DNA of 64,000 nt from DASQMT01 sp963839615 (GCA_963839615.1 CAWIVY010000003.1:62001-126000), one strand, 5' to 3'. Positions 24,748 through 34,769 are shown, counted from the first letter of the stretch. Notes: generated from the sequence alone by a model not told the origin. Numbers and translations: made by a program.

Positions 24748-25941
24748 TCAGCGCGCCGACGCGAGCATCCGCGCGATGCGGTCCTGCGCGCGCTTGGAGC
24801 GCTCGATGCCGCGGCCCTGCATGAGCACGGCGAACGCGTAGCGGTGCCCGTTGCGGCCCTCGCAGTAGCCCGCGAGCACGCTGACGCCGCCCGACGGCAG
24901 CGTCCCGGTCTTGCCGCGGCAGCGGCGGCGCGCGGGTCCGCGCGTGAGCCGCTCGCGCAGCGTGCCCGCGCGGCCCGGCCGCGCGAGGCCGCCCGTGAAG
25001 GCCGGCGTCGCCCGCATCCGCCGCAGCACCGCGACGAGGCCCTTGGCCGTGCCGCGATCCCGCGCATCGAGCCCGGAGCCGTCCACCAGCCGGACGCGCG
25101 CGCCGAGGCGGCGCGCCTCGCGACGGATCAGCGCCGCGCCGGCCGCGGTCGTGCCCGGCGGCGCCCGGCGCGCGGCGATCGCCTTCGTCAGCAGCTCGGC
25201 GATCCAGTCGTCCGAGGGCGCGAGCATGTGCGCGACGAGCTCGCTCAACGGCCGCGAGGCGACGGACGCGAGCAGCGACGCGCCGGGCGGCGCCGCTCCC
25301 GCCCGCGGCACCCCGCGGATGACGACGCCGTTGGCCTCGAGCAGGTCGTCGAACCTGGCCGCGGCGGCGCGCGCGGGATCGGTCTGCGGCGGCCCGTCGG
25401 GAACCTGGGCGCCGCCGTCGAAGGCCAGCGCCGACAGCGGGCCGCCCAGCTCGGGATCGAAGGCGCCGTTCCCCGATGGTCCCGTGCGCACGGCGTCGAA
25501 CCGCGTCTCGTCGCCGACGATCGAGCCGCTGACCTCGCGCACGGCGGCGATCCGGGTCGCGAGCACCGAGAGCGCCGAGTCGTCGAGCAGCGGGTCGCCG
25601 CCGCCGCGCAGCACGAGGTCGCCGGCGAGCACGCCCTCAGGGCTCAGTGACCCGGCCGCGAGCGCCTCGGTGCTCAGCACCGCGCCGGTGCCCAGCCGGC
25701 GCAGCGCGGTCGCGGCGGTCAGCAGCTTGGTCGTCGAGCCGAGCGGCCGGCTGCGCCGCGCGCGCACGGCCACGACGCTGCGCCGGGCGCTCAAGTCGGT
25801 GACCTGCGCGGAGGCGCCGCTGCCGAGCGGCCGCAGCGCGGCCTCGATCCGCCCCGCGAGCCCGGGCGCCGCGGCGGCCGCCGCGGGAGCGAACAGCGTC
25901 AGCGCAAGCGCCAGCGCGAGGAGGGTCGGTGCCCGCTTCAA
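24748..25941 (-). CDS. dacB: D-alanyl-D-alanine carboxypeptidase/endopeptidase, PBP4 (S13) family
   Basis: 397 residues. Sec signal peptide MKRAPTLLALALALTLF with an Ala-rich cleavage zone near residue 25. The SxxK box is STTK (S69, K72) and the KTG box is K344-T345-G346. The middle box, normally SxN, reads S243-D244-D245, an Asn-to-Asp change in an otherwise intact site. It trims or cleaves peptidoglycan peptides outside the membrane. Start is TTG overlapping the asd stop (TTGA), so it is coupled to asd and lysC, which supply diaminopimelate for the same wall. Confidence 0.9.
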   Translation of the reverse strand: MKRAPTLLALALALTLFAPAAAAAAPGLAGRIEAALRPLGSGASAQVTDLSARRSVVAVRARRSRPLGSTTKLLTAATALRRLGTGAVLSTEALAAGSLSPEGVLAGDLVLRGGGDPLLDDSALSVLATRIAAVREVSGSIVGDETRFDAVRTGPSGNGAFDPELGGPLSALAFDGGAQVPDGPPQTDPARAAAARFDDLLEANGVVIRGVPRAGAAPPGASLLASVASRPLSELVAHMLAPSDDWIAELLTKAIAARRAPPGTTAAGAALIRREARRLGARVRLVDGSGLDARDRGTAKGLVAVLRRMRATPAFTGGLARPGRAGTLRERLTRGPARRRCRGKTGTLPSGGVSVLAGYCEGRNGHRYAFAVLMQGRGIERSKRAQDRIARMLASAR

Positions 25942-26965
25942 GCGGCCTGGCGCGCCGGCACGCGCACGAGCCCACGCTCGTGCAGCGCCTCTGCGATCTG
26001 GATGGCGTTCGTGGCGGCGCCCTTGAGCAGGTTGTCGCTCACGACCCACATGTTCAGCGCCCGCTCGTGCGACGGGTCGCGGCGGATGCGGCCGACGAGC
26101 ACCTCGTCGCGACCGGCGCCCGCGCGCGCGGTCGGGTAGCCGTTGTTCGCCGGGTCGTCGACGAGCGCGATCCCGGGCGATCCGCGCAGCAGCTCCCGCA
26201 CCTCCGCGGGCTCGATCGGGTCGCGCGTCTGCACGTTGACCGACTCCGAGTGCGACGAGATCACCGGAACGCGCGCGCAGGTCACCGAGATGCCGATCTC
26301 CGGCGCCTCGAGGATCTTGCGCGTCTCGTACATCATCTTGCGCTCCTCGTCCGTGTAGTCGTCGCCGTCCTTGAAGTTGCCGGCGCCGCCCAGCACGTTG
26401 AACGCGATCGGGTGCGGATAGACCTGCGGCTCGGGCAGAGGCATGCCGTGCAGCTCGGCGTGCGTCTGCTCGCGGAGCTCCTCGACCGCCTTCACTCCCG
26501 TTCCGGAGACCGACTGGTAGGTCGAGACGATCAGCCGCTCGATGCCCGCGGTGTCGAGGATCGGCTTGAGCACGACCATCAGCTGCATCGTCGAGCAGTT
26601 CGGGTTGGCGATCAGGCCGCGGTGGCGCTCGAGCGCGTGCGGGTTGACCTCCGAGACGACGAGCGGGATCTCCTCGTCGCGGCGGAAGCGCGAGGAGTTG
26701 TCGACGACGACGCAACCGGCGTCGACGAAGCGCGGCGCCCACTCGCCCGACGTCGTCGCGCCCGCGCTGAAGATCGCGATGTCGAAGCCCTGGATCGTCT
26801 CGTCGCTGAGCCCCTGGACCGTTCCGAAGCCCTCGAGCTCGCGACCGGCTGAGCGCGCGGAGGCGAACGGCACGATCTCGCGCGCCGGGAAGCTCCGCTC
26901 GCGCAGCTTGCGCAGCATCACCGTGCCGACGGCGCCGGTGGCGCCCACGACCGCGACCCGATAGC

Positions 26966-26969
<4 letters not shown>
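25938..26969 (-). CDS. asd: Aspartate-semialdehyde dehydrogenase
   Basis: 343 residues, normal for the family. It has NADP-binding VVGATGAVGTVMLRKL, the catalytic cysteine C125 in ANPNCSTMQL, STYQSVSGTG, the substrate arginine region RVPVISSHSESVNV, and the C-terminal WVVSDNLLKGAATNA. It reduces aspartyl phosphate to aspartate semialdehyde for Lys/DAP, Thr and Met synthesis. It follows lysC with an ATGA overlap, so the first two steps of the pathway are coupled. Confidence 0.97.
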
Positions 26970-28234
<1,265 letters not shown>

Positions 28235-28242
28235 GGCCTCGG

Positions 28243-28248
28243 AGTGTA
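28243..28248 (-). promoter_or_regulatory. -10 element of a leaderless promoter for lysC-asd-dacB
   Basis: TACACT on the minus strand, 8 nt before the lysC GTG. It defines the start of a three-gene coupled operon. Confidence 0.5.
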
Positions 28249-28251
28249 GGG

Positions 28252-29424
28252 CTAGCCCTGCAGGCGGGCGATCCGCGCGGCGGCCTCGTCGATCACGTCG
28301 TCGCGCTTGCAGAACGCGAACCGGACCAGCGATCGGCCGGCGTCCTTGTCGTCGTAGAACACGACGGTCGGCACCGCGACCACGCCGGCGCGCTCGGGCA
28401 GCGCGATGCAGAACGCGTGCCCGTCGTCCTCGCCGAGCGGGCGGATGTCCGCCGTGACGAAGTAGGTCCCTGCGGGGCGGAACACCTCCAGGCCCGCCGC
28501 CTCCAGGCCCTCGCAGAGCCGGTCGCGCTTGCGCTCGAGATCCGCGCGGAACGATTCGAAGTAGGCGTCCGGCAGGCCGAGGGCGTGCGCGATCGCCGGC
28601 TGGAACGGGGCGCCGCTCACGAAGGTGAGGAACTGCTTTGCCGTCTGCACGGCCGCGACGAGCGCGCGCGGGCCGCACGCCCAGCCGATCTTCCAGCCCG
28701 TGACCGAGAACGTCTTGCCGGCCGAGGAGATCGTCAGCGTGCGCTCCGCCATCCCCGGCAGCGTCGCCAGCGGGACGTGCTCGCGGCCGTCGTAGACGAG
28801 GTGCTCGTAGACCTCGTCGGAGACGGCGAGCACGTCGCGCTCCCGGCAGTGGCCCGCGATCAGCTCCAGCTCCGCCGGCGTGAAGACCTTGCCCGTCGGG
28901 TTGTGCGGCGTGTTGAGCAGGACGAGCCGGGTGCGCGGCGAGAAGGCCGCGGCGAGCGCCTCGGGGTCGATCTCGTACCCGGGCGGCCGCAGCGTCACCG
29001 GGCGGCGGCGCGCGCCCGCCAGGGCGATGCACGCGGCGTAGGAGTCGTAGTAGGGCTCGAACGTCACGACCTCGTCGCCGGGCTCGCAGAGCGCGAGCAG
29101 CGCCGCCGCGATCGCCTCGGTCGCGCCGGTCGTCACCAGCACCTCGCCGTCGGGATCGACCTCGATCCCGTGGAAGCGCTGCTGGTGCGCCGCGATCGCC
29201 GCGCGCAGCGCCGGGATCCCGGGGCCGGGCGGGTACTGGTTGTGGCCGCCGCGCAGCGCCTCGACCGCCGCTTCCAGGACCTCCTCCGGCCCGTCGGTGT
29301 CCGGGAATCCCTGGCCGAGGTTGATCGCCCCGGTGCGCTCGGCGAGCGCCGACATCTCGGCGAAGATCGTCGTGCCGAAGCCCGCGAGCCTGCTCGTCAG
29401 GAGGGAGCGCGTCGGGGCCGCCAT
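28252..29424 (-). CDS. PLP-dependent aminotransferase (DapC / methionine-kynurenine type)
   Basis: 390 residues. Fold-type I features: GQGFPDTDGP, YPPGPGIPALR, LNTPHNPTGKVF, SDEVYEHLVYD and the PLP lysine in SSAGKTFSVTGWKIGW. This matches the group that includes N-succinyldiaminopimelate aminotransferase and kynurenine/methionine aminotransferases. Position upstream of lysC-asd favours a DapC role in lysine synthesis, but that is inference. The ATG at 29424 is reached 7 nt after one half of the symmetric promoter at 29432-29441. Confidence 0.88.
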   Translation of the reverse strand: MAAPTRSLLTSRLAGFGTTIFAEMSALAERTGAINLGQGFPDTDGPEEVLEAAVEALRGGHNQYPPGPGIPALRAAIAAHQQRFHGIEVDPDGEVLVTTGATEAIAAALLALCEPGDEVVTFEPYYDSYAACIALAGARRRPVTLRPPGYEIDPEALAAAFSPRTRLVLLNTPHNPTGKVFTPAELELIAGHCRERDVLAVSDEVYEHLVYDGREHVPLATLPGMAERTLTISSAGKTFSVTGWKIGWACGPRALVAAVQTAKQFLTFVSGAPFQPAIAHALGLPDAYFESFRADLERKRDRLCEGLEAAGLEVFRPAGTYFVTADIRPLGEDDGHAFCIALPERAGVVAVPTVVFYDDKDAGRSLVRFAFCKRDDVIDEAAARIARLQG

Positions 29425-29431
29425 GCGTGGC

Positions 29432-29441
29432 AGGTTAACCT
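29432..29441. promoter_or_regulatory. Symmetric bidirectional -10 element
   Basis: AGGTTAACCT is a perfect 10-base palindrome that contains TAACCT on both strands. On the minus strand 7 nt separate it from the ATG at 29424; on the plus strand 7 nt separate it from the GTG at 29449. Both genes would therefore be transcribed leaderless from one shared -10 region. Confidence 0.6.
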
Positions 29442-29448
29442 CGCCGCC

Positions 29449-29829
29449 GTGCACGCCGACCGGCGCGAGCTCGCCGCGGTCTTCGCCGGTGGATGCGCCG
29501 GGACACTGGCGCGCGCGCTGCTCGGCGAGTTCCTGCCCCATGATGCCGGCCACTGGCCGTGGGCGACCTTCGCGGCCAACCTCGCCGGCGCGTTCCTGCT
29601 CGGCTGGCTCGTCACGCGGTGGGAGCGGCTGCCGCGGTCGCCCTATCGGCTGCCGCTGCTCGGCAGCGGGCTGTGCGGCGCGCTGACCACGTTCTCGGCG
29701 CTGCAGCTCGAGCTGCTGCAGATGCTCGACGCCGACCGGATCGGGCTCGCGGCCACCTACGCCGGCGCGACCCTCGCCGCCGGCGGCCTCGCCGTCGTGC
29801 TGGCCACGAGCCTGGGGCGACCGGGGTGA
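29449..29829 (+). CDS. crcB: CrcB/Fluc fluoride channel subunit 1
   Basis: 126 residues with four hydrophobic helices. The Fluc signatures are GGCAGTLARALLGEF, the channel-lining WATFAANLAGAFLLGW (Asn in helix 2) and GALTTFSALQLE (Thr-Phe-Ser in helix 3). Fluc channels export fluoride as dual-topology dimers. Here two neighbouring genes suggest a heterodimer of oppositely oriented subunits. Start GTG; the stop overlaps the second gene (GTGA). No fluoride riboswitch fits in the 24-base upstream gap. Confidence 0.9.
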   Translation: MHADRRELAAVFAGGCAGTLARALLGEFLPHDAGHWPWATFAANLAGAFLLGWLVTRWERLPRSPYRLPLLGSGLCGALTTFSALQLELLQMLDADRIGLAATYAGATLAAGGLAVVLATSLGRPG

Positions 29830-30191
29830 GCCTGCCGGTGCTCGCCGGCGTCGTGCTGCTCGGCGGCGCCGGCGCTGTGGCCCGCGTCCTGCTCGGCGCC
29901 GCGGTGGCGGCACGCGCGAGCGGCGCATTCCCGTGGGGCACGCTGGCGGTCAACCTATCCGGCGCTTTCGCGCTCGGGGTGCTCGCCGGAGCCGGGCTGA
30001 GCGGTGACGGCATGCGCCTGCTCGGCGCGGGACTGCTCGGCGCGTACACCACCTTCAGCACGTGGGCATTCGAGGCGCACCGGCAGGCCGGGTCGGGCCG
30101 GCGCCTGGGCGCTGCGCTCAACCTCGGCGGCGGCCTGGCGCTCGGGCTGGCATGCGTCTGGGCGGGACGGCGCACCGGACTCGCGCTGTGA
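29826..30191 (+). CDS. crcB: CrcB/Fluc fluoride channel subunit 2
   Basis: 121 residues, four helices, with GGAGAVARVLLGA, FPWGTLAVNLSGAFALG (channel Asn) and GAYTTFSTWAFEAHR (Thr-Phe-Ser). It is a diverged partner of the preceding crcB and is coupled to it by a GTGA overlap. Two-gene arrangements are usual where the channel is a heterodimer with antiparallel subunits. Confidence 0.9.
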   Translation: MSLPVLAGVVLLGGAGAVARVLLGAAVAARASGAFPWGTLAVNLSGAFALGVLAGAGLSGDGMRLLGAGLLGAYTTFSTWAFEAHRQAGSGRRLGAALNLGGGLALGLACVWAGRRTGLAL

Positions 30192-30199
30192 CGGCGCGC

Positions 30200-30529
30200 T
30201 CACGGCGTCGTGGCGGTCTCCGGCAGGCGCCGGTCGAGCTCCTCGCGCACCGACCGCCGCACCTCGTCGAACGAGACGTCGAGGTCGCGCTGCACCTCGG
30301 AGACCTGATCGTCGAGCGACGCGTCGAGCTCGTCGCCGAACACGGCCAGCATGTAGGCCACGCCGCCGAGCACGAGCGCGGTCTGCACGAGCAGCAGCAC
30401 GAGCAGGCCCGGCCACACGCGCCTGCGGTAACCGGCGCCGCACCACGGGCAGCGCGAATCGCTCGTGTAGGCGAGCGTGCTGCAGCTTGGACAGAGCTTC
30501 TGGACGGACTCGCCGGGTGCCTGACGCAT
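30200..30529 (-). CDS. Zinc-ribbon single-pass membrane protein
   Basis: 109 residues. The N-terminus has a double zinc-ribbon pattern, CPSCSTLAYTSDSRCPWCG (CxxC...CxxC). One hydrophobic helix follows (VWPGLLVLLLVQTALVLGG), then a highly charged C-terminal helix (about 65-105) likely to be a coiled coil. Function unknown. The ATG is 7 nt after a TAGCCT -10 box, and its promoter is back to back with that of the cupin gene. Confidence 0.68.
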   Translation of the reverse strand: MRQAPGESVQKLCPSCSTLAYTSDSRCPWCGAGYRRRVWPGLLVLLLVQTALVLGGVAYMLAVFGDELDASLDDQVSEVQRDLDVSFDEVRRSVREELDRRLPETATTP

Positions 30530-30536
30530 GACCGCG

Positions 30537-30542
30537 AGGCTA
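30537..30542 (-). promoter_or_regulatory. -10 element of a leaderless promoter for the zinc-ribbon gene
   Basis: TAGCCT on the minus strand, 7 nt before the ATG at 30529. It lies 18 bases from the opposite-facing cupin -10 box. Confidence 0.45.
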
Positions 30543-30559
30543 GATGGTCCGGCGCTGCG

Positions 30560-30565
30560 TAGGCT
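30560..30565 (+). promoter_or_regulatory. -10 element of a leaderless promoter for the cupin gene
   Basis: TAGGCT, 8 nt before the ATG at 30574. This spacing favours that ATG over the in-frame ATG at 30544. Confidence 0.45.
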
Positions 30566-30573
30566 CCGCGTCC

Positions 30574-31113
30574 ATGTCGATTTCCGAGTCACGCATCGAG
30601 GAGACGCCCGCGGGCGCTGTGCCGTTCGGCAGCGGCTGGTTCGTGCTCAGCCTGATCGGAGCACGCGGGTTCGCCACCGAGGGACACGGAGTCTTCTGCA
30701 CATTCGAGTCACCCGATGCCGACTTCGAGGACTTCGGCATCAACGTGCACGTGCTCGAGCCGGGCGAGCGCTCGGCGCTGTACCACGCCGAAGACGTGCA
30801 GGAGGGCTTTCTCGTGCTCGCGGGCGAGTGCATCGCCGTCGTCGAGGAGCAGGAGCGCGCGCTGCGGGCGTGGGACTACCTGCACTGCCCGGCCGGGACG
30901 GCGCACGCGATGATCGGCGCGGGCGACGGACCGTGCGCGATCCTGATGGTCGGCGCGCGCAAGCCCGACGCCACGATCCACTACCCCGTCAGCGAGGTCG
31001 CGGCGCGCCACGGCCTGTCCACGCCCGTGGCGAGCGACGCCGCGCGCGAGGCGTACGGCAACGCCGGCTGGAATCGCCAGAGCGTGCCGACGCCGATGCC
31101 CTGGCCGCGCTGA
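30574..31113 (+). CDS. Cupin-domain protein
   Basis: 179 residues with one cupin barrel (about 45-135): INVHVLEPGERSALYHAEDVQEGFLVLAGE is cupin motif 1 (described in part), and CPAGTAHAMIGAGDGPCAILMVG is motif 2 (described in part). The metal ligands seem to be H (YHAED), E (QEGF) and H (AHAM). The enzyme or binding function is unknown. The start was fixed at 30574 by the promoter spacing. Confidence 0.83.
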   Translation: MSISESRIEETPAGAVPFGSGWFVLSLIGARGFATEGHGVFCTFESPDADFEDFGINVHVLEPGERSALYHAEDVQEGFLVLAGECIAVVEEQERALRAWDYLHCPAGTAHAMIGAGDGPCAILMVGARKPDATIHYPVSEVAARHGLSTPVASDAAREAYGNAGWNRQSVPTPMPWPR

Positions 31114-31114
31114 G

Positions 31115-32371
31115 TCAGGCCGCGGCGCGCAGCGCCAGCTCACCCGCCGTCGCGCCGAGCGCCGGCGCGAGGTCGCCGCGCGGCACGACCTCGAGGCGCT
31201 CCAGCCCGAGCCAGGCCGCCATCGACTCGAGCTCGGCGCGCAGCTCCGCCGCCGTCTCCGGCGGCGCCCCCGGCTCGGCATGCGCCGCCTGCACGCGCAG
31301 CGCGCAGCGCTGGCGATCGGCCTTCAGGTCGACGCGGGCGACGAGCTCGTCGCCGAGCAGGAACGGCAGCACGTAGTAGCCGTGCACGCGCTGCGGCGCG
31401 GGCACGTAGATCTCGATCCGGTAGCGGAACCCGAACAGCCGCTCCGCGCGCGAGCGCTCCCAGATCAGCGAGTCGAACGGGCCGACCAGCGCCCGCGCAT
31501 GCACGCGCCGCGGCATCCGCGCGGCGGGATCGACGTAAGCGGGCACGCGCCAGCCCTCGACCTCGACCGGCCAGAGCTCGCCCGCCTCGACGAGCTCGGC
31601 CACGCGCGCCCGCGTCTCGGCCAGCGGCAGCCGGAAGTAGTCGCGCAGGTCGCGCTCGGCGGCGACCCCGAGCGAGCGCGCCGCCACGCGCACGAGCTCG
31701 CGCTGCGCGTCGTCGACCGCCGGCGTCGGCGCGGCGATCACGGCCGCGGGCAGCACGCGCTCCGGCAGGTCGTAGAGGCGCTCGAACCCGCGCCGCCGCG
31801 CCGAGGTGACCTGCCCGCTCCAGAACAGCCACTCGAACGCGCGCTTGACGTCGCTCCAGTCCCACCACGGGCCGGTCCGCTTCGGGCGCTCCTCCTCGAG
31901 CACCTCGCTGGCAGCGACGGGGCCGCGCGCGCGCACCTCCTCGAGCACCTGCACGACCAGCTCGGGCCGGTCGCGCTGGATCCGGCGCATCCCGCCCCAC
32001 GCCTCGTGCGCGGCGCGGTCCATGCGCCAGCGCAGCGCCGGCTGCAGCGCGACCGGCAGCAGCGACGCCTCGTGGCCCCAGTACTCGAACAGCCGCCGCG
32101 GCGCGTAGTGGGCGCTGCGGTCCAGCAGGTCCGCGTCGTAGGGACCCGCGCGGCTGAACAGCGGCAGGTAGTGCGCGCGCTGGAGCACGTTGACCGAGTC
32201 GATCTGCACCAGGCCGACGCGATCGAACAGCCGCCGCACCGCCCAGCCGGTCGGTGGCCCGGCGGGGCGCGGGTCCGCAAAGCCCTGCGCCGCGAGCGCG
32301 ATGCGACGCGCCTGGGCGGCGGATAGGCGCTCGATCGGTCGGCGGCGTGGGGCGGTCACGGTCGCGCGCAT
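31115..32371 (-). CDS. Winged-helix DNA glycosylase, YcaQ/AlkZ-like (HTH_42)
   Basis: 418 residues. It has the family pattern IALAAQGF, then GLVQIDSVNVLQRAHYLPLFSR with the catalytic QxD-type motif (Q-I-D), a tandem winged-helix body (VLEEVRARGPVAASEVLEEE) and the C-terminal FDSLIWERSRAERLFGFRYRIEIYVP (described in part). Members unhook interstrand crosslinks or excise alkylated bases. QID places it in the YcaQ-like and not the QxQ AlkZ subgroup. It stands alone; the 66 bases to the divergent transporter gene show no clear promoter. Confidence 0.85.
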   Translation of the reverse strand: MRATVTAPRRRPIERLSAAQARRIALAAQGFADPRPAGPPTGWAVRRLFDRVGLVQIDSVNVLQRAHYLPLFSRAGPYDADLLDRSAHYAPRRLFEYWGHEASLLPVALQPALRWRMDRAAHEAWGGMRRIQRDRPELVVQVLEEVRARGPVAASEVLEEERPKRTGPWWDWSDVKRAFEWLFWSGQVTSARRRGFERLYDLPERVLPAAVIAAPTPAVDDAQRELVRVAARSLGVAAERDLRDYFRLPLAETRARVAELVEAGELWPVEVEGWRVPAYVDPAARMPRRVHARALVGPFDSLIWERSRAERLFGFRYRIEIYVPAPQRVHGYYVLPFLLGDELVARVDLKADRQRCALRVQAAHAEPGAPPETAAELRAELESMAAWLGLERLEVVPRGDLAPALGATAGELALRAAA

Positions 32372-32437
32372 CGTGCCATGCGGTCCCGGGTAACAGTCGC
32401 GTCACAGGGGTTGTCCGAAGTGCAAGGGGGCCAGGAG

Positions 32438-33874
32438 ATGACGTCGACGGCTGCTGCCGCCGCGAAGGACCGTCCGCGCCGGAAGCTCTACACGCAGTTG
32501 TGGTTCTGGGTGTTGATCGCGATCGCGGCGGGCATCCTCTTCGGCCTCGTGGCGCCGGACACGGCCGTCAAGGCCAAGTGGCTGGCCGAGGCGTTCATCC
32601 AGATCATCCAGGCGATCACCGGGCCGGTGATCTTCGTCACGATCGTGATCGGCATCGCGTCGATCGGCAGCCTCGCGAAGGCCGGCGGGCTCGCGGCCAG
32701 GGCGCTCATCTACTTCTTCGCCATGACGGTCACCGCGCTGGCGCTCGGCCTGATCGTCGGCAACCTCGTCGCGCCGGGCAGCGGCTTCGAGGGCCAGCCC
32801 GACGAAGCGGCGCGGGCGGACGCGAAGGAGTCGATCGGCGAGGCCGGCAGCGAGCAGGGCCTCGTGCCGTTCATCACCGACAACCTCCTGCCGGGTTCCT
32901 TCGTGCAGCCGTTCGTGGAGAACGAGATCCTGCGCATCCTGGTGCTCGGCATCCTCACGGCGGCCGCGATCTCCTTCCTGGCCGAGGATGAGCGCAAGAA
33001 GGTCGTCGCCGTCTTCGAGACGATCGGGCGGATCGTCTTCGGGGTCATCCGCATCGTGATGTGGGTCGCGCCGATCGGCGCGTTCGGCGGCATGGCCTAC
33101 ACGGTCGCGGTCTTCGGCTCGGCGTCGCTGTCGAGCCTCGGCCTGCTGATGGTGACGTTCTGGGGCACGGCCGCGTTCTTCGTCTTCGTCATCCTCGGCC
33201 TTGTGGCGCGGCTGAGCGGATTCAGCATCATCCGCTTCATCCGCATGATCCGCGACGAGCTGCTGATCCTCGTCGGCACGTCCTCGTCGGAGACCGTGCT
33301 GCCGCGGCTGCTCGCCAAGCTCGAGGTCGCCGGCGCCTCGCGCCAGAGCGTGGGCATGGTGCTCCCGACGGGTTACTCGTTCAATCTCGACGGCACCTGC
33401 ATCTACCTCACGATGGGCGCGCTGTTCATCGTCCAGGCCACCGGGCAGGACATGGCGATCGGGGAGCAGCTCGCGCTCGCGGGTCTGATGATCCTGACCT
33501 CGAAGGGCGCGGCGGGCATCACCGGCGCCGGTCTCGTGACGCTGGTCGCGTCGCTGCAGGCGTTCGGAGGCACGTTCTTCACCGCGGAGTCGATCGCGGT
33601 CGGCATCGCGCTCGTCGTCGGGATCGACCGGATCATGAGCGAGGGCCGCGCCCTGACGAACTGCATCGGCAACGGCGTCGCGGTGATGGTGGTCTCGAAG
33701 TGGGTGGGCGAGCGCGACGACGAGCGCTTCCAGGCGGCGCTGCGCGACCCGACGTCCGTCGAGGAGGCAACCGAGCGCGTGCTGGCCGGCGAGCGCGTCG
33801 ACGGCGCCGGCCGCATCGGCGGGCGCTTCGAGCGCGACCCCGAGCGCCAGCGGGAGCTCGCGGTACCGAGCTAG
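32438..33874 (+). CDS. Dicarboxylate/amino acid:cation symporter (DAACS family)
   Basis: 478 residues from an ATG with AGGAG 3-7 bases upstream. It has eight-helix GltPh-type architecture: hairpin HP1 with SSSETVLPRL, helix 7 with the NLDGT motif (SFNLDGTCIYLTMG), HP2 with SKGAAGITGAG, and helix 8 with GIDRIMSEGRALTNCIGN (D and N/R substrate residues). It takes up C4-dicarboxylates or acidic amino acids with Na+ or H+. The C-terminal tail of about 50 residues is charged and cytoplasmic. Confidence 0.92.
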   Translation: MTSTAAAAAKDRPRRKLYTQLWFWVLIAIAAGILFGLVAPDTAVKAKWLAEAFIQIIQAITGPVIFVTIVIGIASIGSLAKAGGLAARALIYFFAMTVTALALGLIVGNLVAPGSGFEGQPDEAARADAKESIGEAGSEQGLVPFITDNLLPGSFVQPFVENEILRILVLGILTAAAISFLAEDERKKVVAVFETIGRIVFGVIRIVMWVAPIGAFGGMAYTVAVFGSASLSSLGLLMVTFWGTAAFFVFVILGLVARLSGFSIIRFIRMIRDELLILVGTSSSETVLPRLLAKLEVAGASRQSVGMVLPTGYSFNLDGTCIYLTMGALFIVQATGQDMAIGEQLALAGLMILTSKGAAGITGAGLVTLVASLQAFGGTFFTAESIAVGIALVVGIDRIMSEGRALTNCIGNGVAVMVVSKWVGERDDERFQAALRDPTSVEEATERVLAGERVDGAGRIGGRFERDPERQRELAVPS

Positions 33875-33884
33875 CGTCCGCCGC

Positions 33885-34769
33885 TCACCGCAGGTGCCAG
33901 AGCGCGCCGCCGCCGATCGTCTCGCGGGTGACGCGGCCGGCGGCGGCCGCATCGATCAACTGCTCCTCGGCCGCGCGGTCGTCCGGGTCGACGAGGTGCG
34001 GGGCCATCACGGCAGCGACCTCGCGCGTCGTGAGCGCGTACGGGAACGCCGCGAGGATCTCGGTCACGTCGTCGCCCGGCGCGCGCCGCGCGAGCGTCGG
34101 ATCGAGGTTGGCGAGCACGACGTCGTAGGCCTCCACGGGCTGGTAGCCGCCGGCCTCGAGCCTGCGTCCGTCGCGGTGCTCGAAGAGCAGTGAGGGCGCG
34201 GTGTAGCGGACCGTGCCGTCGGTGTTCGCCGCCTTGCCCTGGAACTCCGTCGGGCTGCCCGAGGCGGTGCGCGCGAGCGCGCGGTCCGCCTGGTAGGCGG
34301 CCTCCGTCTCCGGGTCCTCGATCCCGGCCAGCACCGCTTCGGGGTCGAGCTGCGGCACGCGCGCGAGCGCGCCCCGGATCGCCGCGTCGGTGTCGAACGT
34401 CGCCGTCGTCGTAAAGCGGGACAGCTGGAGCGCGCGGAACACGGGCAGCTCGGCCCCGGGGTCGAGCAGCCGGGCCGCGACGATCGCGCGGCAGGCGCGA
34501 CCGGTGCCGATCGTGCGCTCGCGCGGCTGCGTGTCGAACGGCATGCCGAGACGGCGGAACTTGAGGTAGCCGCGCGCACCGCTGACGGGCGTGTAGCCGC
34601 GCGCGGTGTAGTCCTCGGCGCGTTCGGCCAGGCCGATCAGCGCGAGCCGCCAGGCGAGCTGCGATCCGTAGCGCCAGTGCAGGACCGCGTGATGCGGCGC
34701 CGCAGACCACGCCCACGGGCAGCCGGGATCGGAGATGTGGGTGACGGTGATCGTTGCAGTCACAACCAC
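33885..34769 (-). CDS. DsbA-family (FrnE-like) thioredoxin-fold protein with a single active-site Cys
   Basis: About 294 residues. The N-terminus has the DsbA-type active-site position SDPGCPWAWSA, but the second Cys of CxxC is replaced (CPWA), so a normal disulfide exchange cycle is unlikely. The inserted helical domain and the C-terminal GGYQPVEAYDVVLANLD, with cis-Pro, fit the FrnE/DSBA oxidoreductase family. There is no signal peptide, so it is cytoplasmic. Start is one of three clustered GTGs; 34769 lies 6 nt after a TACGCT -10 box (34776-34781) and is preferred. Confidence 0.78.
   Translation of the reverse strand: MVVTATITVTHISDPGCPWAWSAAPHHAVLHWRYGSQLAWRLALIGLAERAEDYTARGYTPVSGARGYLKFRRLGMPFDTQPRERTIGTGRACRAIVAARLLDPGAELPVFRALQLSRFTTTATFDTDAAIRGALARVPQLDPEAVLAGIEDPETEAAYQADRALARTASGSPTEFQGKAANTDGTVRYTAPSLLFEHRDGRRLEAGGYQPVEAYDVVLANLDPTLARRAPGDDVTEILAAFPYALTTREVAAVMAPHLVDPDDRAAEEQLIDAAAAGRVTRETIGGGALWHLR

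Noticed and set aside
29425..29448. Fluoride riboswitch upstream of the crcB pair
   Set aside because: Only 24 bases separate the divergent starts, too short for the aptamer.
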